A DNA stretch of 6,347 nt from Candidatus Methanocorpusculum equi (GTDB taxonomy: Archaea; Halobacteriota; Methanomicrobia; Methanomicrobiales; Methanocorpusculaceae): NCBI GenBank assembly GCA_018065685.1, contig JAGHSU010000064.1, positions 1 to 6,347 on the forward strand, given 5' to 3'. The notes under the pieces were generated by a model. The model was not told the DNA's origin. It did not search any database and saw only the letters and a list, made by a program, of their open reading frames with translations. Shown piece by piece: positions 1 through 6,229 of the stretch; positions within the stretch are counted from its first letter, which is position 1; every line of letters starts with the position of its first letter. Both the position numbers and the translations under genes were made by a program.

Positions 1-945
1 ACCGCAGGACAGGAGGCTGCAATCGGCTCGTTTGCACAGGGCAAAAAGATTGCATCCCTCGTAAACGGAAAGTTCGGAGAGCGCCTGGGCCTCATCTCCA
101 AAATCTACGGAGAGACCACAATGATTGAATCCGAATGGGGTCACCCGTTAAACCTCGAAGCCCTCAAAGAGTCCCTTGAAAACGGCGCAGAGGTTGTAAC
201 CCTCGTCCACAACGAAACATCGGCTGCAATCCTAAACCCTGCGGAAGAGGTTGGAAAACTCTGTAAAAAGCACGATGCGCTCTTCATCCTCGACGGAATC
301 ACCTCCATTGGCGGCGACACCGTAAAAGCCGATGAATGGGGCGTCGATGTGGCAATTGTCGGAAGCCAGAAGTGTCTTGCGGCCCCTGCAGGACTTTCCG
401 CGGTCTCCGTATCACAGAAGGCCTGGGACAGACTCTCCGAAAAACGCCCGTTCTACCTCGACTTAAAGAAGGCGAAAAAATCCGCTGACGCAGACCCGAT
501 GGAAACCCCGACAACCCCCGCAGTCCCGCTCTTTATGGCACTGCGTGAGGCATGCCGCTTAATGGACGAGGAAGGAATCGAAAACAGAATTACCCGCCAC
601 AGAAAACTCTCTGCAGCAGTCCGGGAGGCAGGAAAGGTCTGGGGATTGTTCCCGGTCCCGCAGGCAGATGCCCTGCACAAACCGTCGAACACAGTAACAG
701 GCTTCTTCTATCCGGAAGGAATCGAGGACGCGCAGATTCGCGGATTTGCAAAGAAGATGGGCGTCGAGTTCGCAGGCGGCCAGGACAGATTCAAAGGAAA
801 GATCTTCAGAATCGGAGACATGGGAATCATCGACACCCCGGAGATTCTTGCAACCCTCGCCGTGGTCCAGATGGCCTTTAAGAAAGCAGGATACAAACTG
901 GGCGGAGACGGTCTTGAAGCAGCAGCAGAAATGCTTTCTGCATAA
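1..945 (+). CDS. Class V PLP-dependent aminotransferase (alanine-glyoxylate / serine-pyruvate / phosphoserine type), 5'-truncated by window edge
   Basis: The frame is open from base 1, so the gene starts left of the window and 314 codons are visible. Family members are about 370-385 residues, so roughly 60-70 N-terminal residues are missing. Seen, in visible-fragment numbering: TAGQEAAIGS at 1-10, the end of the small-residue loop that holds the PLP phosphate; HNETSAAILNP near 70-80; the aspartate of LDGITSIGG (D98), expected to pair with the pyridine nitrogen; and SQKCLAAPAG with the Schiff-base lysine K124. These place it in the SgaA/AGXT branch of class V aminotransferases, cytosolic and usually dimeric. 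Substrate cannot be read from sequence. The Methanocaldococcus relative MJ0959 is a broad-specificity enzyme that can make phosphoserine, so a role in serine/cysteine, or in cysteate for coenzyme M, is plausible inference. The ATG at base 121 is internal, not the start. An oligo-T tract follows the TAA stop. Confidence 0.9.
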   Translation, partial: TAGQEAAIGSFAQGKKIASLVNGKFGERLGLISKIYGETTMIESEWGHPLNLEALKESLENGAEVVTLVHNETSAAILNPAEEVGKLCKKHDALFILDGITSIGGDTVKADEWGVDVAIVGSQKCLAAPAGLSAVSVSQKAWDRLSEKRPFYLDLKKAKKSADADPMETPTTPAVPLFMALREACRLMDEEGIENRITRHRKLSAAVREAGKVWGLFPVPQADALHKPSNTVTGFFYPEGIEDAQIRGFAKKMGVEFAGGQDRFKGKIFRIGDMGIIDTPEILATLAVVQMAFKKAGYKLGGDGLEAAAEMLSA

Positions 946-955
946 CTTTTTTTAA
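946..955 (+). terminator. Oligo-T terminator of the aminotransferase gene
   Basis: Seven consecutive T (947-953) begin one base after the TAA stop and have no GC-rich hairpin before them. Archaeal RNA polymerase can terminate on such U-tracts alone, so this is the likely end of the upstream transcript. The assignment rests on composition and position only. Confidence 0.5.
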
Positions 956-962
956 CAGGGAA

Positions 963-986
963 AACAGATATAACAGATATATTTTC
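963..986 (+). promoter_or_regulatory. Candidate promoter with tandem 9-base repeat upstream of the RNA methylase/MFS pair
   Basis: Two perfect abutting copies of AACAGATAT (963-971 and 972-980) run into ATTTTCT, giving a TATA-like stretch GATATATTTT at 976-985. A start of transcription about 25 bases downstream (near 1005) would give a leader of about 35 bases. The leader has no Shine-Dalgarno sequence. This would be the promoter for the two-gene unit at 1039-2834. The repeat may just be a duplicated TATA/BRE element, or it may be a regulator site. Confidence 0.45.
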
Positions 987-1038
987 TACAGAGCACATTT
1001 CTTTTGCACTGAGAAATACAACTACCCCTCCGCCGCCA

Positions 1039-1662
1039 ATGAAACTGAAATCCCTTGAAATTGCCCTGCAGAAAGTTGCAGGATTTACCGCACCAAATGC
1101 CGCCCTTGAGCAGTACATGACACCTCCGGCATTAGCTTCCCGTATGCTCTTTGATGCATATATGAAAGGTGACATTGAAGGGATGAAAATCCTTGACCTC
1201 GGCTGCGGGACAGGGATGTTATCCATCGGGGCGGCACTTTTGGGAGGAGAAGTCACTGGAATCGACACAGATGCGGCGGTACTCAAAACAGCCAAAGAAA
1301 ATGCAAAGCAGTCCGGTATCCGTGCCGAATTTTTTGAGCGGACCCTGCCTCTTGCCCCCGCATCCGCAGAACCTGATCCTCTTTTTGATACGGGCTTTGA
1401 CACCGTTGTGATGAACCCCCCGTTCGGGGCGCAGAAAGAGCACGCAGACCGGCCGTTTATTGAAACAGCGCTTCACTGTGCCCCTGTTGTCTGGGGAATA
1501 TTTAACAAAGGAACGATTCCGTTTCTTACAGCATACACAAAAGAAACCGCGGAAATCACCTCCATGATCTCTGCAAAACTGAACATCCCGCGGCAGTTTT
1601 CCTTCCACACAAAGGACTCACTGGAGACTCCGGTTGAAATCGTCAGAATGGAGCGGAAATGA
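1039..1662 (+). CDS. METTL5/COG2263-like SAM-dependent N6-adenine RNA methylase
   Basis: This is a 207-residue Rossmann-fold methyltransferase, complete and about the family's usual length. Seen: LEQY at 23-26 followed by TP, the N-terminal signature of the METTL5 family; the SAM-binding loop LDLGCGTG at 52-59; the acidic GIDTD at 74-78 that would hold the SAM ribose; and the catalytic NPPFGAQ at 126-132, the (D/N)PPY/F motif of amino-methylating adenine methylases. Eukaryotic METTL5 makes m6A in 18S rRNA with TRMT112 as partner. By homology this archaeal protein probably modifies a 16S rRNA adenine, though databases often call it a DNA methylase. The site and any partner are inference. ATG 1039 is the first ATG after the previous stop and matches the family's MK-rich start. 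It lacks a Shine-Dalgarno site; the leader instead has CCCCTCC at 1025-1031. Its TGA overlaps the next gene's ATG. Confidence 0.87.
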   Translation: MKLKSLEIALQKVAGFTAPNAALEQYMTPPALASRMLFDAYMKGDIEGMKILDLGCGTGMLSIGAALLGGEVTGIDTDAAVLKTAKENAKQSGIRAEFFERTLPLAPASAEPDPLFDTGFDTVVMNPPFGAQKEHADRPFIETALHCAPVVWGIFNKGTIPFLTAYTKETAEITSMISAKLNIPRQFSFHTKDSLETPVEIVRMERK

Positions 1663-2834
1663 GACCTGAACTGAAGAAAGTACTGCCCCTTGCCGCAGGA
1701 CACGGCGCAGTGGACTTTTACATGCCGATGGCCTCAGCCCTTCTTCCCTCGCTGATTCCGATTTTTGAAGCACAGGGCATCTCCTCATACATCATGTCAG
1801 GACTCCTTTTCGGAGTGCTTGCCGTCACCCAGGTCATCTTCCAGCCCCTCTTTGGTGCGCTGACCGACAAAAACCGGTGGATTCCGGGACTCACCCTCTG
1901 CTGCATCACAACAGCAGTCGCGGTATCAATGTTTGCCGTCACGCAGAACTACTGGATTCTCCTCATCTGTGCCATAATAAACGGCATTATGAACTCCGCG
2001 TTCCACCCGAACGCGTACGCCCAGATACATCAGTTCACAACCGCCGGAAACCGCGGAAAAATCATGTCAATAATGTCTGTGGGAGGTTCGTTCGGCTACG
2101 GAGCAGCCCCGCTCGTGACCGGATTCTTATATGCTGCAGGCGGCTGGACTGCGCTTTTATTCCTGTTAATCCTGGGAATTGCCGTAGGACTGTTACTCCT
2201 GAAATACCCGCAGCGCCCGAAACCCGTCCCGCCTCAGGAAAAAAAGACGGAAAGGCCTAAGGCAAAGAGAAAAGCCGCGGTCGTGCTTCTTGCGATAAGC
2301 TCACTTCGCTGCTGGGTCTACTACGGATTTATCGGATTCGGTGTCGTCTATCTTACAACATTTGCGGGTGTGGAGTATGTCGCAGCAACAGGCGCTGTCT
2401 CCTGCATGCTGTTTGCGGGAATGCTCGGAACCCTTTCTGCAGGCTACCTCTCGGATAAAATCGGAAGAAAAGAGGTAATGATTGTATCCTACCTCTGCGG
2501 AGGTGCCGCATACCTCAGCATATTTTTCTTCTCGGGAGTTGCTGCCGTCACAGCCCTTCTGATTGCCAGTTTCTTCCTGATGGCAACCGCATCTGTGGAG
2601 ATTGCCGCAGTTCAGGAGGTCATGCCCGATAGTGTGGGACTCGCATCAGGAGTTGTCATCGGAATCCCGCAGGGGGTGACAGCTATTGCTCTTGTGGCAA
2701 TCGGAGCACTCGCTGATGCATCATCTCTTGCATTTGCGCTCCCCCTGCAGGCAGTATTCATGGCTGCCGCAGTGATTTTAAGCATATTTTTGCCCTATCC
2801 GCTCAAACTGCTGAAGCGGCGGACTGCAGACTAA
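1659..2834 (+). CDS. MFS transporter, fosmidomycin-resistance (Fsr)-like
   Basis: This 391-residue polytopic membrane protein has the expected two blocks of about six hydrophobic segments (roughly 8-180 and 207-380), joined by a basic, proline-rich cytoplasmic loop at 183-206. Fsr-type marks seen: SAFHPNA at 113-119, RGKIMSIMSVGGSFGYG at 132-148, and VQEVMPDSVGLASG at 318-331. An MFS motif A variant, GYLSDKIGRK (262-271), lies in the second half; the first-half equivalent GALTDKNR (66-73) is degenerate. It is probably a proton- or sodium-driven exporter in the cytoplasmic membrane. The substrate is unknown, and the Fsr name reflects homology only. The start ATG lies inside ATGA, overlapping the methylase stop, with GGAG at 1650-1653 five bases upstream. 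This points to one transcript and coupled translation. Confidence 0.85.
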   Translation: MRPELKKVLPLAAGHGAVDFYMPMASALLPSLIPIFEAQGISSYIMSGLLFGVLAVTQVIFQPLFGALTDKNRWIPGLTLCCITTAVAVSMFAVTQNYWILLICAIINGIMNSAFHPNAYAQIHQFTTAGNRGKIMSIMSVGGSFGYGAAPLVTGFLYAAGGWTALLFLLILGIAVGLLLLKYPQRPKPVPPQEKKTERPKAKRKAAVVLLAISSLRCWVYYGFIGFGVVYLTTFAGVEYVAATGAVSCMLFAGMLGTLSAGYLSDKIGRKEVMIVSYLCGGAAYLSIFFFSGVAAVTALLIASFFLMATASVEIAAVQEVMPDSVGLASGVVIGIPQGVTAIALVAIGALADASSLAFALPLQAVFMAAAVILSIFLPYPLKLLKRRTAD

Positions 2835-2865
2835 CAAAGAATAGTCTTTATTAGCTTATCCATCA

Positions 2866-2875
2866 ATTAATATAA
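2866..2875 (+). promoter_or_regulatory. Candidate TATA box for the membrane pyrophosphatase gene
   Basis: ATTAATATAA (2866-2875) is the best TATA-like element in the 80-base gap between the MFS gene and the pyrophosphatase gene. A start about 25 bases downstream (near 2896) would give a very short leader whose Shine-Dalgarno site is almost at its 5' end. A second, weaker box, CTTTATTAG at 2846-2854, would instead start transcription near 2875. Either would let the pyrophosphatase be transcribed independently of the upstream pair. Confidence 0.45.
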
Positions 2876-2897
2876 GGAGAAACCGTCACAAACTGAT

Positions 2898-2903
2898 GGA
2901 GGT
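2898..2903 (+). promoter_or_regulatory. Ribosome binding site of the membrane pyrophosphatase gene
   Basis: GGAGGT matches the complement of the archaeal 16S rRNA 3' end. It sits 11 bases ahead of ATG 2915, somewhat further than the usual 5-9 bases. It supports that start codon; the nearby ATG at 2896 is out of frame. Three of its bases lie in one arm of an inverted repeat (2859-2865 / 2894-2900). Confidence 0.7.
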
Positions 2904-2914
2904 ATTCAAAACAT

Positions 2915-5023
2915 ATGGACATCAACTTACTGTATTTCATCGTCCCTATATGTGCCATCATTGGCCTTCTCTTCGCAGTTTACTGTTTCAGCGTTGTAAA
3001 ACGTGAAAAAGTAACTGATGCGAAGATGGTGAAGATTTCTGACGCCATTCACCTTGGCGCAAAAGTCTTCCTCAAAAGTCAGTACAAGGCTATTGCGATA
3101 TTCGTAATAGTTGTTGCAGTCATTCTTCTGGTCTTAGCACTTGTTACCGGAGGAAAACTTCCCTACGCATCACCGGTCTGCTACATCATCGGTGCAGCAC
3201 TTTCCATGTGCGCAGGATACATTGGAATGCACAGTGCAACAAAAGCAAACGTCAGAACCACCAATGCAGCAAAGCGCGGCATTGCAGATGCTGTTAAAGT
3301 ATCCTTTGCAAGCGGCTCTGTCATGGGTATGTCTGTTGTAGGTCTCGGACTTCTCGGACTTTCCATCGTCTTCATCATCCTTGTCTTCATCGGCGGAGGA
3401 TTCGGAGGCGAAGTAATGACAGCAGTCTCCAGCATGGTAGCATTCGGTTTCGGTGCATCATCTGTAGCACTCTTCGCCCGTGTCGGCGGAGGTATCTTTA
3501 CCAAAGCAGCTGACGTCGGTGCAGACCTTGTCGGAAAAGTTGAAGTAGGTATCCCTGAAGATGACCCGAGAAACCCGGCTGTTATCGCAGACAATGTTGG
3601 TGACAACGTCGGTGATGTCGCAGGAATGGGCGCAGACTTATTCGAATCCTACGTAGGTTCAATCATCGCATCCATGGCACTCTGTGCAGTTGGTGCAGTG
3701 TTTGCAGCAACAAACCTCGAGCTTGTTTCCGAGTTAAGTTTAATCTTACTCCCGCTCTTCATTGCAGCATTCGGTATCATCGCAGCAATCGTAGGTACTC
3801 TCTTTGTCAGAACAAAGAAGAACGAAAGCGCAGCAATTCACAAGGCGTTCAACACAGGAACCATCATTGCACTCGTTGTATCTGTCATCGGCATCTACTT
3901 TGCAACGAGCTTCCTGCTTTACGACAACATAGCCATGATTACTGACCCGCTCTGCTTCGGTATGGGTATCTGGTACTCCTGTATCGTAGGACTTCTCGGC
4001 GGATTCGGAATCGGACTTATCACCGAATACTACACATCCTTTGACTACAAGCCGACCTTAAAGATTGCAGAGTCCTGTCAGACAGGAGCTGCAACGGACA
4101 TCATCACCGGATTTGCAAAGGGAATGGAGTCCACCATCTGGCCGGTCTTAATCATCGCTGTTGCAGTCTTCATCGCAGCATGGTTTGCAGGTGTCTACGG
4201 TATCGGTATTGCAGCTGTCGGAATGCTTTCAACCCTTGGTATCTCCCTTGCAGTTGATGCATACGGACCTGTCGCAGACAACGCAGGCGGTATCGCCGAG
4301 ATGTCCGGACAGGATCCGAAGGTTCGTGAAATCACCGACACCCTTGATGCAGTCGGAAACACCACTGCAGCAATCGGAAAGGGATTCGCAATCGGCTCTG
4401 CAGCACTCACCGGTCTTGCACTCTTCAGTGCATACGCAAACGCAGTAGGTCTTGATGTTATCAGCATCCTTGACACACCGGTCTTCATCGGTATCATCAT
4501 CGGAGGTATGCTTCCGTTCCTCTTCTCCGCTCTCACCATGACCGCAGTAGGTCAGGCAGCGGAAAAGATTGTTATCGAAGTAAGACGCCAGTTTAAGGAA
4601 ATCCCCGGATTAATGGAAGGAAAGGCAGACCCGGACTACGGAAAGGCCGTCGGAATCTCCACAAAATCCGCAATCAAAAAGATGATTGCGCCGGGACTTC
4701 TTGCAATCATCGCACCTATCGTTGTTGTCCTCATCCCGGGACTTGGAGCACCTGCATTAGGCGGTCTCTTAGTCGGTTCCTTAGTCTCCGGATTCCTGCT
4801 TGCTATCACCATGGCAAACGCAGGAGGTGCATGGGATAACGCAAAGAAGTATGTCGAAATGGGACACTACGGTGGAAAAGGCTCCGACTCTCACAAAGCA
4901 GCAGTCGTCGGAGATACCGTCGGAGACCCGTTCAAGGATACTTCCGGACCGTCGATTAACATTCTGATTAAGCTCATGTCCATGATCGCACTGGTATTCG
5001 TACCAGTCATCATGCTGCTCTAA
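2915..5023 (+). CDS. hppA: Membrane-bound ion-pumping pyrophosphatase, K+-dependent type (probable Na+ pump)
   Basis: The 702-residue protein is full length for the family and should have about 16 membrane helices. It hydrolyses PPi to 2 Pi and pumps Na+ or H+ out across the cytoplasmic membrane. PPi/Mg-binding motifs seen in order: DVGADLVGKVE at 200-210; DNVGDNVGD at 226-234, running into GADLFES with D241 and E244 of the ion gate; NAGGAWDNAKK at 635-645; and GDTVGDPFKDTSGP at 666-679. GNTTAAIGKG at 481-490 has Ala at 485 where K+-independent enzymes have Lys, so the enzyme should need K+. Characterised K+-dependent relatives, including the Methanosarcina mazei Na+-PPase, often pump Na+, but K+-dependent H+ pumps exist, so the ion is inferred. 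In a methanogen it would recover PPi energy into the sodium or proton gradient. The gene has its own promoter-like box and GGAGGT site, and an oligo-T tract follows. Repeated use of GCA, GGA and ATC codons suggests good expression. Confidence 0.96.
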   Translation: MDINLLYFIVPICAIIGLLFAVYCFSVVKREKVTDAKMVKISDAIHLGAKVFLKSQYKAIAIFVIVVAVILLVLALVTGGKLPYASPVCYIIGAALSMCAGYIGMHSATKANVRTTNAAKRGIADAVKVSFASGSVMGMSVVGLGLLGLSIVFIILVFIGGGFGGEVMTAVSSMVAFGFGASSVALFARVGGGIFTKAADVGADLVGKVEVGIPEDDPRNPAVIADNVGDNVGDVAGMGADLFESYVGSIIASMALCAVGAVFAATNLELVSELSLILLPLFIAAFGIIAAIVGTLFVRTKKNESAAIHKAFNTGTIIALVVSVIGIYFATSFLLYDNIAMITDPLCFGMGIWYSCIVGLLGGFGIGLITEYYTSFDYKPTLKIAESCQTGAATDIITGFAKGMESTIWPVLIIAVAVFIAAWFAGVYGIGIAAVGMLSTLGISLAVDAYGPVADNAGGIAEMSGQDPKVREITDTLDAVGNTTAAIGKGFAIGSAALTGLALFSAYANAVGLDVISILDTPVFIGIIIGGMLPFLFSALTMTAVGQAAEKIVIEVRRQFKEIPGLMEGKADPDYGKAVGISTKSAIKKMIAPGLLAIIAPIVVVLIPGLGAPALGGLLVGSLVSGFLLAITMANAGGAWDNAKKYVEMGHYGGKGSDSHKAAVVGDTVGDPFKDTSGPSINILIKLMSMIALVFVPVIMLL
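4990..5007 (+). other. UUCG-tetraloop hairpin inside the 3' end of the pyrophosphatase gene
   Basis: ACTGGTA and TACCAGT pair perfectly over seven base pairs around a TTCG loop. In RNA, UUCG is an unusually stable tetraloop, although its best closing pair is C-G and here it is A-U. The hairpin ends 26 bases before the oligo-T tract and could act as a 3'-end stabiliser. It is equally compatible with codons for ALVFVPV arranged by chance. Confidence 0.4.
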
Positions 5024-5033
5024 TCAGAACCCA

Positions 5034-5046
5034 TTTTTTTTATTTT
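5034..5046 (+). terminator. Oligo-T terminator of the pyrophosphatase gene
   Basis: Eight T (5034-5041), then A and four more T, begin 10 bases after the TAA stop. This fits an archaeal U-tract terminator. A further T6 at 5071-5076, just after CTGAAATCAG, could serve as a back-up. Confidence 0.6.
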
Positions 5047-5067
5047 AATTTAACATCACTCTGAAAT

Positions 5068-5104
5068 CAGTTTTTTCTATAAAAACGGTTTGCTTAAAAA
5101 ACTG
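5068..5104. repeat. Inverted repeat between convergent genes
   Basis: CAGTTTTTT (5068-5076) and AAAAAACTG (5096-5104) form a perfect 9-base inverted repeat around a 19-base spacer. Each arm supplies a T6 run to one strand, so the structure could stop transcription from both sides. Partly overlapping it, AAAAACGGTTTG (5081-5092) and AAAAACTGTTTG (5097-5108) are direct repeats matching at 11 of 12 positions with a period of 16. Confidence 0.5.
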
Positions 5105-5120
5105 TTTGAAAAATTGATTT

Positions 5121-5128
5121 AAAAAAAA
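5121..5128 (-). terminator. Oligo-T terminator of the ADP-ribosylglycohydrolase-like gene
   Basis: The A8 run on the plus strand reads as T8 on the minus strand, starting 15 bases after the TAA stop of the minus-strand gene. With the plus-strand T8 at 5034-5041 it brackets the convergent intergenic region. Confidence 0.55.
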
Positions 5129-5143
5129 GTCTGGGATTTCCGG

Positions 5144-6196
5144 TTATTTTTCTTCGGATGATGATTCTTCATCAGCGGATTCGTCTGAGGGCGTATCCGA
5201 AGTCCCGTCTGCTTCCGTCTCATCGGTATCCCCATCCGCCGGTTTCCCCTCATCAGCAGCAACCTCGGGATGTGATCTGAGATACAGCTTTTCAGCAAGC
5301 TCTCCGAAGATACCCGCACGCTCCACGGATCTTACCAGGTCTGGGGGAAGAGCAGAGAGCCCGAAGCGGGCACCGGCAAACGCTCCGCAGATCATAGCAA
5401 TAGTGCCCGCGTTCCCTCCGCATGAGACTGCCGCAGAGAGCAGGGTGTCCGGCCGCTCAAAACTCCTGCAAAGATACGCAGCAAGAGGGAGGGTCTGATA
5501 AATATATGACGAGGCCCCAAGCTCCGCTGCCGCGTGCTGAAGCGGGGTCTTGTGCGCGGCAAGACTATATGCATGAGAGAGTTTGAGGTAAAGCTCCGGG
5601 CACATATTCTCTGCTGCAGTATCAAGAATCCGGAATGCAGCCGCTGCATCCCCGGTGTCTGCCAGTGTCTTTAAAAAAAGAGAAAGACCCACCGCCCCTG
5701 CCTGTGCTGTTGTATTTGCATGGGTGATGCTGCATGCAGAAGAGAGTTCTCTTGCCATCTCTTTTTTATCCGCATACGCAAGGGAGAAAGGAACCGCAAG
5801 TGAAATACATCCGGAAGCTCCCGAGTTGATGCCGGACCCGAGAAGGTTTTTGGACGATTCCATCTTTTTGCAGGCGGAAACCACTGCCCCGTCGGCATAC
5901 CGGAACTTGCGTAAATTGTAGGTGCGCAGAAGTTCTTTTGCGTATGCGCACGCGTCAAACGGGGAAGACTCAGAAAGGATGCGCGCAGATATCAGGATAA
6001 GCTGACCGTCATCGGTGTACTGACCCGGTAGAAGCATCTCATTCGGGTGTCCGCGATATGCTTTTTTGAAGGAAAGCGGCTGCGGAGGGCGCGACGGAAG
6101 GGTTTCATAGGGCATCCCGAGCGCATCCCCGAGCACCGCCCCGAGAAGACAGCCCTTGTATCTCTCTCTGGCCTGACTGCGGCTGTCAGATATCAT
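5144..6196 (-). CDS. ADP-ribosylglycohydrolase (DraG/ARH)-fold protein with atypical metal-site motif and acidic C-terminal tail
   Basis: The protein is 350 residues. The all-helical ARH domain spans about 13-305: YKGCLLGAVLGDALGMPYE (13-31) is the family's opening motif with the conserved Glu, QYTDDGQLILIS (59-70) carries the first metal-binding T-D-D, and SITHANTTAQAG (157-168) and SCGGNAGTIAMICGAFAGARFG (258-279) follow. Family enzymes remove ADP-ribose from proteins or cleave related ADP-ribosyl bonds using two Mg ions. The usual GGDxDT that supplies the second pair of metal-binding aspartates reads GGNAGT here (260-265), so activity may be altered or lost. Residues 309-350 form a Glu/Asp/Ser/Thr-rich tail with 17 acidic residues out of 42, probably disordered. 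No DraT-like ADP-ribosyltransferase or nitrogenase gene is visible. No signal peptide or membrane segment is evident, so it is probably cytosolic. The ATG places GCLLG at residue 15, as is usual; no Shine-Dalgarno site precedes it. Fold is confident; function is not. Confidence 0.85.
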   Translation of the reverse strand: MISDSRSQARERYKGCLLGAVLGDALGMPYETLPSRPPQPLSFKKAYRGHPNEMLLPGQYTDDGQLILISARILSESSPFDACAYAKELLRTYNLRKFRYADGAVVSACKKMESSKNLLGSGINSGASGCISLAVPFSLAYADKKEMARELSSACSITHANTTAQAGAVGLSLFLKTLADTGDAAAAFRILDTAAENMCPELYLKLSHAYSLAAHKTPLQHAAAELGASSYIYQTLPLAAYLCRSFERPDTLLSAAVSCGGNAGTIAMICGAFAGARFGLSALPPDLVRSVERAGIFGELAEKLYLRSHPEVAADEGKPADGDTDETEADGTSDTPSDESADEESSSEEK

Positions 6197-6219
6197 AGTA
6201 TTGTATTTGGGCGGGAACG

Positions 6220-6227
6220 CTAATTAG
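6220..6227 (-). promoter_or_regulatory. Candidate TATA-like palindrome upstream of the ADP-ribosylglycohydrolase-like gene
   Basis: CTAATTAG is a perfect 8-base palindrome centred about 27 bases upstream of the ATG at 6196. That spacing would make the transcript leaderless or nearly so, in line with the absence of a Shine-Dalgarno sequence. It is a poor match to the methanogen TATA consensus, so it could be an operator or chance. Confidence 0.25.
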
Positions 6228-6229
6228 GG

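Noticed and set aside
121..123. ATG as the start of the aminotransferase
   Set aside because: The frame stays open and protein-like back to base 1, and bases 1-30 encode TAGQEAAIGS, part of the PLP-phosphate loop. The true start lies outside the window.
963..980. Tandem repeat as part of a CRISPR array
   Set aside because: Only two abutting 9-base copies with no spacers and no cas genes nearby.
708..1403. A 231-codon open frame on the minus strand across the aminotransferase end and the methylase start
   Set aside because: It lies antisense to two genes with clear motifs, spans their intergenic region, is rich in Ser/Pro/Arg low-complexity sequence typical of shadow frames, and shows no recognisable domain.
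2836..2849. AAAGA/TCTTT hairpin with a four-base loop just after the MFS stop codon
   Set aside because: Only five A/T-rich pairs and no following T-run; too weak to call a terminator.
3181..3606. Long minus-strand open frame (141 codons) inside the pyrophosphatase gene
   Set aside because: It is antisense to the most conserved part of the pyrophosphatase, and its Pro/Thr/Ser-rich content mirrors the Gly/Ala/Val-rich sense protein. There is no independent start signal.
5655..5921. Plus-strand open frame of 88 codons opposite the ADP-ribosylglycohydrolase-like gene
   Set aside because: It is fully antisense to a conserved domain, with no ribosome site or homology-like motif.
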